Positions 1 through 8,276 of a stretch of DNA of 64,000 nt are shown one piece after another (the first letter of the stretch is position 1; the number at the start of each line of letters is the position of its first letter). The notes below the pieces were generated by a model. The model was not told the DNA's origin. It searched no databases and saw nothing but the letters and a program-made list of their open reading frames with translations. Made by a program: the position numbers and the translations under genes. This stretch comes from Pseudoalteromonas rhizosphaerae (lineage in GTDB: Bacteria; Pseudomonadota; Gammaproteobacteria; Enterobacterales; Alteromonadaceae). The stretch spans positions 248,001 through 312,000 of the forward strand of contig NZ_CABVLM010000002.1 of NCBI RefSeq assembly GCF_902498845.1, written 5' to 3'.

Positions 1-1
1 G

Positions 2-304
2 GTTGATCGTAAAAGCCAAGAACAAGACTGGGCACAATTCTCTGCTGCAGTTGGTTTGAAAGAGCTTACTAAATTGGCCAATGCAGGCATAACTTTACAT
101 TTGCCGGTACCTGGTGGCGTGATTAACAATGGTCAGCTTGAGGTTAATACGCCATTTACATATTTAAATACCGAGTATAGTTTAGATAATGGCGCGAGTT
201 GGCAGCAATATACAGCTCCGATCAGTGTTTCTGAACAGCAGTCTGTAGCATTACGTAGTAGCTTAGATAGCAAACTAAAAAGCAGAATTACTCATATAAA
301 TTAA
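2..304 (+). CDS. C-terminal end of a GH20 beta-N-acetylhexosaminidase (partial)
   Basis: The reading frame is open from base 2, so the gene begins before the window; only the last 100 residues are seen. The TTG codon at 56 is internal and not a start. The fragment contains an aromatic-rich beta-sandwich stretch (residues around YSLDNGASWQQY) of the kind found at the C-terminus of bacterial chitobiases and beta-hexosaminidases. It is followed by a terminator and then by an N-acetylglucosamine-type MFS transporter, which fits a role in releasing GlcNAc from chitin oligosaccharides. The family assignment rests on this short tail and on context; the catalytic domain is outside the window. Confidence 0.6.
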   Translation, partial: VDRKSQEQDWAQFSAAVGLKELTKLANAGITLHLPVPGGVINNGQLEVNTPFTYLNTEYSLDNGASWQQYTAPISVSEQQSVALRSSLDSKLKSRITHIN

Positions 305-329
305 TATATTAGTAACTAATTACGTTTTG

Positions 330-353
330 AAAGGGCCATAAAGGCCCTTTTTT
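330..353 (+). terminator. Rho-independent terminator after the hexosaminidase gene
   Basis: A GGGCC stem (AAAGGGCC, loop ATAA, GGCCCTTT) is followed by a run of T, 26 bases after the stop codon at 304. It separates the hexosaminidase transcript from the transporter gene. Confidence 0.85.
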
Positions 354-411
354 GTGCCGTTGTAAAATAAATTGTTACTAGTAATATGGCGGTAATTAAC
401 GTAAAGTTTTA

Positions 412-425
412 TGGCAGCGCTGTCA
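412..425. promoter_or_regulatory. NagR-like palindromic operator
   Basis: TGGCAGCGCTGTCA is a near-perfect 14-bp palindrome (one mismatched pair) flanked by A and T, about 135 bases before the transporter start. It resembles the LacI-family NagR operator described for chitin and GlcNAc genes in Alteromonadales (core TGACA-N4-TGTCA). A further half-site-like TGTCATTTAAATGTC lies at about 441-455. That NagR binds here is inference from the match and from the adjacent gene functions. Confidence 0.5.
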
Positions 426-559
426 TTTTTGTTTCTACATTGTCATTTAAATGTCGCCAAGGTGTTATAAAATACAGCAACGCTAATCGTCGATTTAAGT
501 TTTTTGAACTTAATTGCAATAAATAATTATAACGATAGCTCGCAACAAGAAGAAGTTTT

Positions 560-1855
560 ATGGAAGCCACAGTGTCAAAAATAAATAAACAAAGTAATTT
601 TATACCCATGGCCATTGTTGCCACTTTATTTTTTATCCTAGGTTTTGCAACCTGGTTAAATGGTTCACTAATGCCATACTTAAAACAAGTATTACAGCTG
701 AGTCCATTTCAAGCCTCACTGATTTTATTCTCGTTTTATATAGCGGTGACGTTTACTGCTGTACCGTCGGCGATGATCATTCGTAAAGTCGGTTATAAAA
801 ATGGCATGGCACTCGGTATGGCAACCATGATGGTGGCAGGTTTATTATTTATTCCAGCTGCAAAAACTCAAGTGTTTGTGCTGTTTTTATTTGCGCAGTT
901 GGTTATGGGGGCAGGGCAAACCTTGTTGCAAACTGCAGTTAACCCGTATGTTGTTCGGATTGGGCCTGAGGAATCGGCCGCAGCACGTGTCAGCATCATG
1001 GGGATATTGAATAAAGGCGCTGGCGTGATTGCGCCAATCGTATTTACAGCATTAATTCTAAGCGATTTCACCGGCCTTGTTGGTAAAGATTTATCACAAG
1101 CTGAAATTGATTCAATGGCAAATAGTTTAATTTATCCTTATTTAGGGTTAGCGCTATTTATTGGTGCATTGGCATTTGCAGTGACAAAAATGCCATTACC
1201 AGAGCTTATTGATGATGAGGAGCAAGGTGCTAAAGGACAAGTAAAAGAAGCACTTTCTCACCCAAGCCTAGCATTAGGTGTGGTTGCATTATTCGTTTAT
1301 GTAGCCGTAGAGGTTATTGCAGGCGATACCATTGGTACTTTTGCATTGTCGCTAGGTATTGAAAAATATAGTGTCATGACCTCTTATACCATGAGCTGCA
1401 TGGTGTTAGGTTATATAGTCGGTATTGTGCTTATTCCGCGTGTTATTTCGCAGCAAGCAGCGCTAAGTGTGTCTGCAATTTTAGGCTGTGTACTAACCCT
1501 TGCCGTGGTATTTAGCGATACTAGTTCAGTTGTGATCGCAACAGCGCTTGGTCTAGAAGTGCAATTACCAGATACACTATTGATGATAGCTGTGTTAGGA
1601 TTTGCTAATGCTATTGTATGGCCTGCGGTATGGCCGTTAGCGTTGTCTGGGTTAGGTAAATTAACCAGTGTTGGTTCTGGTCTGCTTGTAATGGGCATCG
1701 CCGGTGGGGCATTTGGTCCTCTATTTTGGGGTCTAGCAAGTGGTGGTGTGGATTCTGCCGCGGCTCAGCAGGGCGCTTATATCGTAATGTTACCTTGTTA
1801 TTTATTCATTCTTTTCTATGCTGTAAAAGGGCACAAGATGAAAAGCTGGAAATAA
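560..1855 (+). CDS. nagP: N-acetylglucosamine MFS transporter, NagP/FucP-type
   Basis: This 431-residue membrane protein belongs to the FucP/glucose-galactose branch of the major facilitator superfamily. About twelve hydrophobic segments are visible, with the typical early FILGFATWLNGSLMPYLK helix and the GAGQTLLQTAVNPYVVRIGP segment of sugar:H+ symporters. In Alteromonadales this subfamily (NagP) imports N-acetylglucosamine across the inner membrane. The substrate is supported here by the upstream hexosaminidase and a NagR-like palindrome in the promoter region. The ATG at 560 has a purine-rich AGAAGAAG upstream; a GTG at 572 is a less likely alternative. The gene stands alone and ends in a strong terminator. 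MFS membership is very firm; GlcNAc specificity is inferred. Confidence 0.8.
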   Translation: MEATVSKINKQSNFIPMAIVATLFFILGFATWLNGSLMPYLKQVLQLSPFQASLILFSFYIAVTFTAVPSAMIIRKVGYKNGMALGMATMMVAGLLFIPAAKTQVFVLFLFAQLVMGAGQTLLQTAVNPYVVRIGPEESAAARVSIMGILNKGAGVIAPIVFTALILSDFTGLVGKDLSQAEIDSMANSLIYPYLGLALFIGALAFAVTKMPLPELIDDEEQGAKGQVKEALSHPSLALGVVALFVYVAVEVIAGDTIGTFALSLGIEKYSVMTSYTMSCMVLGYIVGIVLIPRVISQQAALSVSAILGCVLTLAVVFSDTSSVVIATALGLEVQLPDTLLMIAVLGFANAIVWPAVWPLALSGLGKLTSVGSGLLVMGIAGGAFGPLFWGLASGGVDSAAAQQGAYIVMLPCYLFILFYAVKGHKMKSWK

Positions 1856-1894
1856 GATTAAAGTTGAAAGGTTCAAGGTAAAAGTTTAGCTTTG

Positions 1895-1937
1895 TAGAAC
1901 CTAGAACCTAGAACCTAGAACCTAGAACCTAGAACCT
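1895..1937. repeat. 7-bp tandem repeat (TAGAACC), about 6 copies
   Basis: Six perfect consecutive copies of the heptamer TAGAACC lie 40 bases after the nagP stop and before its terminator. The same or related heptamers occur at 27541, 41159, 46755, 49305 and 50041. Confidence 0.95.
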
Positions 1938-1983
1938 GATTTTTGAAAAGAATTTCTATAATGTAGAAATAATCCCGTGTGTA

Positions 1984-2009
1984 ATGCCACCGAAAGGTGG
2001 CATTTTTTT
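1984..2009 (+). terminator. Rho-independent terminator of nagP
   Basis: A perfect 8-bp stem ATGCCACC/GGTGGCAT with a GAAA tetraloop is followed by seven T residues. Confidence 0.9.
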
Positions 2010-2062
2010 GTCTGCAAGAAAGCAGCTTGCGAGCTGGCGAGAGTAAAGTTAGCGAGGGTACG

Positions 2063-2239
2063 CTAATCGGCGCTAAAGCGCTCTGCTACGGGATAATGCA
2101 TGCGTGTATTTATTGTGGGAACTGGCTTCAGCCGTGATTGTGTTTAGGCTTAGGTTATATGCAACAACCAATCGGCGCTAAAGCGCTCTCATACGAGTAA
2201 TGCATGTGTATTTTTCTTGTGGGAACAGGCTTCAGCCAT
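2063..2239. repeat. Two REP-pair units between nagP and tRNA-His
   Basis: Within the 820-base gap between nagP and mscS, two diverged copies of one unit occur (about 2065-2139 and 2170-2239). Each has a GGCGCTAAAGCGCT hairpin, which on the minus strand is preceded by GTAG or GTAT, followed about 30 bases later by a plus-strand hairpin GTGGGAAC-A/T-GGCTTCAGCC. Opposed GTAG/GTGG-headed hairpins are the usual layout of REP doublets. They are related to, but clearly older or different from, the A/B repeats further right. The remainder of the gap (2400-2660) is AT-rich, and no gene is seen in it. Confidence 0.7.
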
Positions 2240-2320
2240 TATTTTTGGTTTGTGCTTAATATTAATTAATAAAATGGAATTTTAAGAGCGTATTTGATAT
2301 TGAGATAAGAAGGGAAAAGA

Positions 2321-2397
2321 TGGGGCGATTGACGGGGCTTGAACCCGCGACAACCGGAATCACAATCCGGGGCTCTACCAACTGAGCTACAACCGCC
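2321..2397 (-). tRNA. tRNA-His (GUG anticodon)
   Basis: The minus strand folds into a full cloverleaf: acceptor GCGGTTG paired with CAATCGC, plus the extra 5' G(-1) opposite discriminator C that is diagnostic for tRNA-His. The anticodon stem CCGGA/TCCGG encloses loop TTGTGAT (anticodon GTG), the T-loop is TTCAAGC, and CCA is encoded. It stands alone, flanked by REP-like hairpins on its 3' side. Confidence 0.97.
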
Positions 2398-2677
2398 ACA
2401 ACACACCTTGTTTGGTGTGGCGCGGATAATACATAAAATAATAAATCTTGTGAAGGGTTAAGAGCAAAAAAAGTGAAAAAAATTTAAAATTGAATATTTT
2501 TGTTCATAAAGCAGCCAGAGAATGAATGTTTAAATCGTTTTTATCTGGTTGGGTAAAATAAAAGTTAATCCTGAAGACGTTCTTTTAAAGATAAATAGAT
2601 TAATTAATTAAATAATAAATTGAAATCAGATATAATTTAACCAGCAAACTGCTTAATACTGAATATCAGGAGTGATA

Positions 2678-3496
2678 ATGGATACAATACTTAACTGGAT
2701 AAACGAAAACTCAGGTTTGATTTTGCATTATGGCATTCAAGCTGTGATTGCATTGGTGATCTTTTTACTGGGCGGTCGTGTTGCAAAATTTTGCTCTAAC
2801 CTAACTGAAAAAGCATTCGATAAAAAGAAAGTAGATAAAGCTGTAGGTTCGTTCGTATCAAGCATTGTTTATGCCATCGTATTTATGGCAACAATCTTAA
2901 TGGCGTTGTCACAAATAGGCATAGAAACCACTTCATTTATCGCTATTTTAGGTGCTGCAGGCTTAGCAGTTGGCTTGGCACTGCAGGGTTCATTATCTAA
3001 CTTCGCATCTGGCGTACTTATTATCTTACTTCGTCCTTTCAAATCGGGTGATTATGTCGAAGCTGGCGGTAAAGCTGGTACAGTGAAAAAAATCGAAATT
3101 TTCTCTACTGAACTACGCACACCAGATAACAAAGTTATCATCATGCCAAACTCTAAAATTATGTCTGACTCAATTATTAATTACTCGCGCGAATCAACTC
3201 GCCGTATCGATCTAGTTATTGGTGTTGGTTACGATGCAGACTTACGCAAAGCAAAAGAAGTACTTAAATCAGTACTAGATCAAGAGTCACGCATTCTTAA
3301 AGATCCAGCTTATAACGTATCAGTGTCTGAACTCGCAGATTCAAGCGTAAATTTCATTGTGCGTCCGTGGGTTAACTCAGGCGATTACTGGCCAACTTAT
3401 TGGTCTTTAATTGAGAACATTAAAATCGCATTAGATGATGCGGATATCACTATTCCGTTTCCGCAAATGGATGTTCATTTGCACAAGCAAGATTAA
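2678..3496 (+). CDS. mscS: Small-conductance mechanosensitive channel MscS
   Basis: This is the inner-membrane channel that opens under membrane tension to release osmolytes on hypo-osmotic shock. The 272-residue protein has the E. coli-type architecture: three TM helices in the first 125 residues, the Gly/Ala-rich pore helix TM3 (LGAAGLAVGLALQGSLSNF), then the cytoplasmic beta and alpha/beta cage domains ending in PYPQMDV-like FPQMDVHLHK. Length is close to E. coli MscS (286). The ATG at 2678 is preferred over the GTG at 2672 because AGGAG (2668-2672) sits five bases before it. It is followed after 30 bases by the DUF481 protein gene, so the two may be co-transcribed. Confidence 0.95.
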   Translation: MDTILNWINENSGLILHYGIQAVIALVIFLLGGRVAKFCSNLTEKAFDKKKVDKAVGSFVSSIVYAIVFMATILMALSQIGIETTSFIAILGAAGLAVGLALQGSLSNFASGVLIILLRPFKSGDYVEAGGKAGTVKKIEIFSTELRTPDNKVIIMPNSKIMSDSIINYSRESTRRIDLVIGVGYDADLRKAKEVLKSVLDQESRILKDPAYNVSVSELADSSVNFIVRPWVNSGDYWPTYWSLIENIKIALDDADITIPFPQMDVHLHKQD

Positions 3497-3526
3497 TCAA
3501 TATACAAGTAACAAAGGTTATTTTTA

Positions 3527-4303
3527 ATGAAATTAAAGCTTTTATCAATTTTAGTTGCAGTATCAGCTACAACTAACGCATTCGCAGAAGACGCTAGAAC
3601 ATGGGAAGTTACCAGTGAGCTAGGTGCAATCATAACTAGCGGTAATACTGAAACAACCACTCTTAAGGGTGGCATCAAGGCATTACATAACTTAGAAAGC
3701 TGGAATAACGAGTATAAAATTAACGGTCTTTATAAAGAAGACAACGTTGAAAATGAAGCGGGTATAAAAGAAAAGCAGCGTACTAACGAAAAATATTCGT
3801 TATCAGCACAAGGTAACTATAAATTAAATGAAGATCATGCTCATTTATATATCTATGGTTCACATGTTTCAGATTACTTTGGTGCTTATCGCAGTGAGTC
3901 TGTTATCTCAGCTGGTTATGGTCAACGCTTGTTAGATCGTTCTGACATGTGGCTAAATGCTGAAATTGGTCCTGGTTATAAATATTTTCAATACCCTGAT
4001 ACAAGTAGTGAAGTAGATGAAAATGGCAACTCTTTAGCTGGTGAGCGTGAAGGTGAAGTTATTGCTTTAGGTAAGCTTGATTATAATTGGCAGATATCTG
4101 ACAACGCTAAGTTTACTCAGTTAGTTGCAGTTGAATATGGTGATACCAACACTAAAACACGCTCAGAGACTGCACTTTTAGCTAAGATAAATGGCTCATT
4201 ACAAATGAAAGTTGCTTACAACATCACCAACAACTCAGATGTTGCTGATGATAAAGAGAGTACAGACACAGAAACGTCGCTGACACTGGTTTACAGTTTT
4301 TAA
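3527..4303 (+). CDS. DUF481 (YdiY-like) outer-membrane beta-barrel protein
   Basis: A 258-residue protein with a clear signal peptide (MKLKLLSILVAVSATTNAFA, cleavage before ED). The mature part is a series of alternating amphipathic strands, with GNTETTTLKGGIKA near the N-terminus and the ending TSLTLVYSF; the terminal Phe is a typical outer-membrane barrel signature. This matches the DUF481/YdiY family of salt-induced outer-membrane proteins, whose function is not well established. A start at 3527 follows AAAGGT at about 3513. It sits 30 bases after mscS and ends in its own terminator, so both may serve in osmotic adaptation; that link is inference. Confidence 0.85.
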   Translation: MKLKLLSILVAVSATTNAFAEDARTWEVTSELGAIITSGNTETTTLKGGIKALHNLESWNNEYKINGLYKEDNVENEAGIKEKQRTNEKYSLSAQGNYKLNEDHAHLYIYGSHVSDYFGAYRSESVISAGYGQRLLDRSDMWLNAEIGPGYKYFQYPDTSSEVDENGNSLAGEREGEVIALGKLDYNWQISDNAKFTQLVAVEYGDTNTKTRSETALLAKINGSLQMKVAYNITNNSDVADDKESTDTETSLTLVYSF

Positions 4304-4338
4304 CAGTTTAGCTCTGTTAAGTGACATTTAACTGTAAT

Positions 4339-4361
4339 AAAGGGACGAAAGTCCCTTTTTT
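4339..4361 (+). terminator. Terminator between the DUF481 gene and polysaccharide locus 1
   Basis: Stem AAAGGGAC/GTCCCTTT with a GAAA tetraloop and trailing Ts. It isolates the mscS-DUF481 transcript from the polysaccharide locus that begins 70 bases later. Confidence 0.9.
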
Positions 4362-4428
4362 ATTTGTAGTGAAATAATGTAGAATAGCCAATCTTTTGGC
4401 TGTAGTTCTAGGGATAAACCTACTTGTG

Positions 4429-7098
4429 ATGCTTTTTAAACGATTTTTAATAACTTTTTTACTGTTAACGACTGCATCTGCATTTGCATTTACACCGAGT
4501 GCAGCGCAGATTGAACAATTTAAAAAGCTGCCAAAAGCCCAGCAAGAGGCACTGGCTAAGCAGTATGGTGTCGATCTATCCACAATTACCGGTAAATCAT
4601 CATCAAGCTCAATAAAAGAAGATGAGCCTACAATTCAGCCTCGCCAATTACAAGAAGAGCCTGAGTTAACCGACGAAGAACGCTTTAAGCCGCAATTAGA
4701 CGAAATAAAACCATTTGGCTACGAGTTGTTTTCTGGCGAGCCAACTACATTTATGCCAAGTGAAAATGCGGCAGTACCAGAAACATATTTAATTGGCCGT
4801 GGTGATCAATTAAAAATTAATTTTTATGGCAAAGAAAGTGAAAGCTATGAAGTTAATGTTGATCGTGAAGGCCGAATTAATATCCCTAATTTAAGCCCTG
4901 TTGAAGTTGCTGGGCTTACATTCGGTGAAATAAAAGAACTTATCAAAGCCAAAGTTGCACAAGAAGTTATAGGTGTAAAAGCGTTTGTATCGCTAGGAAA
5001 ATTACGCAGCATGCGTATCCTAGTATTGGGTGAAGCACATAAGCCGGGTAGTTATAGCGTATCGTCGTTGACCACAGTGTCACATGCTTTGTTTATTAGC
5101 GGCGGTGTATCTGAAATTGCATCTTTGCGTAACATTCAAGTTAAACGTGCTGGTAAAGTTGTTGCAAACTTTGATCTTTATGATCTACTTATAAAAGGTG
5201 ATAGCCGCAACGACATCATCTTAAAGCCAGGGGATGTAGTATTTATTCCACCAGTTGGTTCACAAGTAGCCGTTGAAGGGTTAGTGAAGCGCCCAGCTAT
5301 ATTTGAATTGAAGAATAATGAAAATGCCCAAGACGTATTAAAAATGGCCGGTGGCTTGAAGCCTGGAGCGTATGCACAAAAAGCAATTGTAGAGCGTTTT
5401 AATAATTACAATGCTAAAGAAATTTTATCAGTAGACTTTAGCGGCAAAGATATTGCGTATATCCCACGTGATGGCGATAGAATTCGCTTTAATCCTGTAA
5501 GCTTGCAGTATCAAAACTCAATTAGTGTAATTGGTGCTGTTGCACGACCAGGTAATTATCAATGGTATCAAGGCAAGCATATTTCGGATGTATTAACGTC
5601 AGTTCGTGGTGATTTGTTACCACAAGCTGACCTTAGTTACGCTTTATTAGTGCGTGAAATTAATATTTCAGGTGATATTGAAGTGCGTCAATTCGACATA
5701 GCGCAAGCTATTGTAAAAGCAACTGCACATGACTTTGAGTTAAAAGCAAACGATAAACTATTAGTTTTTAGTCGTTACGAAGAAAAAGAAGCTGAAGAGT
5801 TAGCTTTAAAAAATATGGCCCTCACCGAAGAACAGCAAGCGCAGCAGGTGAAAGTTCAGCAATGGCATAAATACCAAAAGAAAGAGTTTGAAAAATACAT
5901 TGGTGTTGCTACAGATGATATGGAATTAAAACTCAAGGATAATTCGAACTTAACTATTGCTGAAATCTCAAAACGCAAAGCTGAAGAAGAAGAGCAAAAA
6001 CTAAAGACTGAAGATTATGCTCTGTTTAGTCGTAATAACTTACTAAAGCCGGTTATCGCAAAGTTAAAACTGCAAGCAAATGTTAGACAAGCAATGCAAC
6101 TGGTAGAGATCAATGGTCATGTTACTTATCCAGGGATTTATCCATTAACGATAGGTAGTGAGGTCAATGATCTTATTATTGCAGCAGGTGGTCTACTTGA
6201 ATCTGCTTATACAGAGCAAGCTGAAATTACCCGTATATTAGCTGGTGATGCATCAAAAGTAGAGCATATTAAGTTTAATTTGCATAAAGCTATACTTGGA
6301 GAGTCTGATGATAATCGCATTCTTCGTAGTAAAGACAGTTTAAATGTATTCTCAATCCCTAACTGGCAAGAAAATGTAAAAGTTGAGCTAAAAGGTGAAG
6401 TTAAATTTCCTGGGTCGTATACAATTCGTCGTGGTGAAACATTAACTAACTTACTAGAGCGCGCTGGTGGTTTTTCAGAGTTTGCCGAAGAAAAAGCAGC
6501 TATTTTCACTCGAGAATCAATTCGTAAACAAGAGCAACAGCAACTCGCTAAGTTATCTGAAGAATTACGCAGAGATATAGCGCAGAAGAGTTTTGAAAAT
6601 TCGGTCGGTAGTAATTCACTTTCGTATGATGAGATGAATAAGTTACTTAATGACTTAGCTAATGTAGAAGCGGTTGGTCGATTAGTTATTGATTTACCTT
6701 TAATCGTTGAAGACAAACAACGCTTAGTGCTGCAAGACGGTGACACTTTATATGTACCAAGTAAACGCGACTCTATCAGCGTCATCGGTGAAGTAAATTA
6801 CGCAACCTCACATTTATATAAACCAGGAACCAGCTTTGAAGATTATATAGCCCTAAGTGGTGGTTTAAAAGAGCGTGCGGATGATGAACGGATTTACATT
6901 ATTAAAGCAAACGGTTCAGTTAAAATTCCTGATAGTGGTAGTTGGTTTGCTGTTAATGATTCTCAGCTGATTGAAGCTGGTGACACAATAGTAGTGCCGC
7001 TTAATTCAAATTACATGGACAATCTCACGCTGTGGAGTACTGTTACACAGATCGTTTATCAATTAGGTATTGCAGTAGCAGCTATTGGTAGTCTTTAG
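4429..7098 (+). CDS. Multi-SLBB polysaccharide export protein (WbfF/OtnA-like)
   Basis: A large periplasmic/outer-membrane protein of the capsule and O-antigen export class, resembling WbfF/OtnA of Vibrio cholerae O139. From ATG 4429 it has 889 residues: signal peptide (MLFKRFLITFLLLTTASAFA), a charged linker, a polysaccharide-export (PES) domain at about 117-190, then about six SLBB modules marked by recurring PG-Y turns (LGEAHKPGSY, VIGAVARPGNY, LKGEVKFPGSY). A Glu/Lys/Gln-rich coiled insertion lies near residues 450-530, and a hydrophobic segment at the very C-terminus (IVYQLGIAVAAIGSL). An upstream in-frame TTG at 4396 would spoil the signal peptide. No good Shine-Dalgarno is seen. It heads locus 1 and, with the Wzz that follows, would supply its own export route separate from Wza-Wzb-Wzc. 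Confidence 0.85.
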   Translation: MLFKRFLITFLLLTTASAFAFTPSAAQIEQFKKLPKAQQEALAKQYGVDLSTITGKSSSSSIKEDEPTIQPRQLQEEPELTDEERFKPQLDEIKPFGYELFSGEPTTFMPSENAAVPETYLIGRGDQLKINFYGKESESYEVNVDREGRINIPNLSPVEVAGLTFGEIKELIKAKVAQEVIGVKAFVSLGKLRSMRILVLGEAHKPGSYSVSSLTTVSHALFISGGVSEIASLRNIQVKRAGKVVANFDLYDLLIKGDSRNDIILKPGDVVFIPPVGSQVAVEGLVKRPAIFELKNNENAQDVLKMAGGLKPGAYAQKAIVERFNNYNAKEILSVDFSGKDIAYIPRDGDRIRFNPVSLQYQNSISVIGAVARPGNYQWYQGKHISDVLTSVRGDLLPQADLSYALLVREINISGDIEVRQFDIAQAIVKATAHDFELKANDKLLVFSRYEEKEAEELALKNMALTEEQQAQQVKVQQWHKYQKKEFEKYIGVATDDMELKLKDNSNLTIAEISKRKAEEEEQKLKTEDYALFSRNNLLKPVIAKLKLQANVRQAMQLVEINGHVTYPGIYPLTIGSEVNDLIIAAGGLLESAYTEQAEITRILAGDASKVEHIKFNLHKAILGESDDNRILRSKDSLNVFSIPNWQENVKVELKGEVKFPGSYTIRRGETLTNLLERAGGFSEFAEEKAAIFTRESIRKQEQQQLAKLSEELRRDIAQKSFENSVGSNSLSYDEMNKLLNDLANVEAVGRLVIDLPLIVEDKQRLVLQDGDTLYVPSKRDSISVIGEVNYATSHLYKPGTSFEDYIALSGGLKERADDERIYIIKANGSVKIPDSGSWFAVNDSQLIEAGDTIVVPLNSNYMDNLTLWSTVTQIVYQLGIAVAAIGSL

Positions 7099-7164
7099 GT
7101 AATGAACTCACAAATCGCTAGTTACTATGAGTTAGAGTCATGTATATAACGGTTTCCAGGATTT

Positions 7165-7191
7165 CAGTAGCTAATTCAAGCAGTATCCGTG
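7165..7191 (+). promoter_or_regulatory. Possible JUMPstart-like sequence upstream of wzz
   Basis: CAGTAGCTAATTCAAGC followed by AG and TATCCGTG is loosely similar to the JUMPstart element, which ends in the RfaH-recruiting ops site. It lies 30 bases before the Wzz gene. The match to the ops core is poor, so this is only a candidate, suggested because rfaH lies at the end of the same locus. Confidence 0.2.
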
Positions 7192-7220
7192 ATATGTATT
7201 GTAAATAGAGAATTGAAGTA

Positions 7221-8180
7221 ATGTTAAAGACAGAGAATGATTATCAAGAAGTTAGTGTGAAAACGCAGGAAATAGCTGAGGATTCAATTGATCCGAATGA
7301 GCTGATATTAGCTATTTTACAGAAAAAGATATTGATAGTAATTATCACTTCTTTATTTACTTTAGGGGCTGCATTATTTGCGATTAATAGCCCTAATATA
7401 TATAAGTCAGAAGCGCTACTTGCACCTGCCGATACAGATAAGTCAGGTGGAGGGTTAGGTGCTTTAGCTGGGCAGCTCGGTGGCCTAGCAAGTATGGCAG
7501 GGATAAGTCTTGGCGACGATGGGGATGAAAACGTTAAAATGGCTATAGAAGTAATCAAGTCAAGACAATTTATTAGTGAATTTATACAGCGTCATAAAAT
7601 ATTACCTGATTTAATGGCAGTTGATTCATGGAATATGGCTGATAATACTTTGAGTTATGATGAAGATGATTACCTAGTGTCAGAAAGTCAGTGGGTGAGA
7701 GATGTTAATCTTCCATTTAAAGCTGAGCCATCGATGCAGGAAGCATACAAAGAGTTTAATAAGATAATGTCTGTTGCATTAGCCAAAGATAGTGGAATGG
7801 TGACGATTTCAATCGAACATGTATCACCTTATATAGCAAAGAATTGGGTTACATGGCTGGTTGAAGATATTAATGCTGAAATGAAAAGTAGGGATGTGCT
7901 CGAGGCTAAGCGCAGCACTGAGTTTTTAAATAAACAAATATCAGAAACCACGATTGCTGGTATTCGTACTATTTTATTTAAATTAATAGAAGAACAAGCG
8001 AAGACAATTTTATTTGCTGAGGTTAGAGATGAGTATATTTTTAAGACAATAGATAAAGCTATTGTTCCTGAGGAAAAGTTCAAACCTAAGAGGTTGCTTA
8101 TATGTATCCTAGGGGCCGTATTAGGCTTTGCCTTGAGCGTGATGTTTGTTCTAATGCAGTATTTTTCTAAAAAAAACTGA
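7221..8180 (+). CDS. wzz: Wzz-family polysaccharide chain-length regulator
   Basis: A 319-residue inner-membrane protein of the Wzz/PCP-1 family, which sets the number of repeat units that Wzy adds to a chain. It shows the two-TM hairpin topology: a cytosolic N-terminus beginning with EDSIDPNELILAILQKK, TM1 at about 34-54, a 240-residue periplasmic domain with a Gly-rich stretch (SGGGLGALAGQLGGLAS), and TM2 at about 293-313 preceded by the PEEKFKPKR proline-rich motif. No kinase domain is fused, unlike the Wzc at 24.6 kb. It lies between the SLBB export protein and the initiating transferase of locus 1 and probably serves that locus. Confidence 0.85.
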   Translation: MLKTENDYQEVSVKTQEIAEDSIDPNELILAILQKKILIVIITSLFTLGAALFAINSPNIYKSEALLAPADTDKSGGGLGALAGQLGGLASMAGISLGDDGDENVKMAIEVIKSRQFISEFIQRHKILPDLMAVDSWNMADNTLSYDEDDYLVSESQWVRDVNLPFKAEPSMQEAYKEFNKIMSVALAKDSGMVTISIEHVSPYIAKNWVTWLVEDINAEMKSRDVLEAKRSTEFLNKQISETTIAGIRTILFKLIEEQAKTILFAEVRDEYIFKTIDKAIVPEEKFKPKRLLICILGAVLGFALSVMFVLMQYFSKKN

Positions 8181-8276
8181 CTTCTAGTATAGCTGTTATT
8201 TAGCGATGAAGTGTTGTTATTTAGACAGACTTTTACGCTAAGAGTTATGTTGCAATTAAATATAGAAAGAAATCGA

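Noticed and set aside
2321..2397. tRNA-His as an integration site of a genomic island
   Set aside because: No integrase gene and no duplicated tRNA 3' end was seen nearby; neighbours on both sides look like core genes.
6207..6785. 192-codon minus-strand reading frame inside the SLBB gene
   Set aside because: It is antisense to a well-supported coding region, Ser/Leu-rich and without family features; shadow frame.
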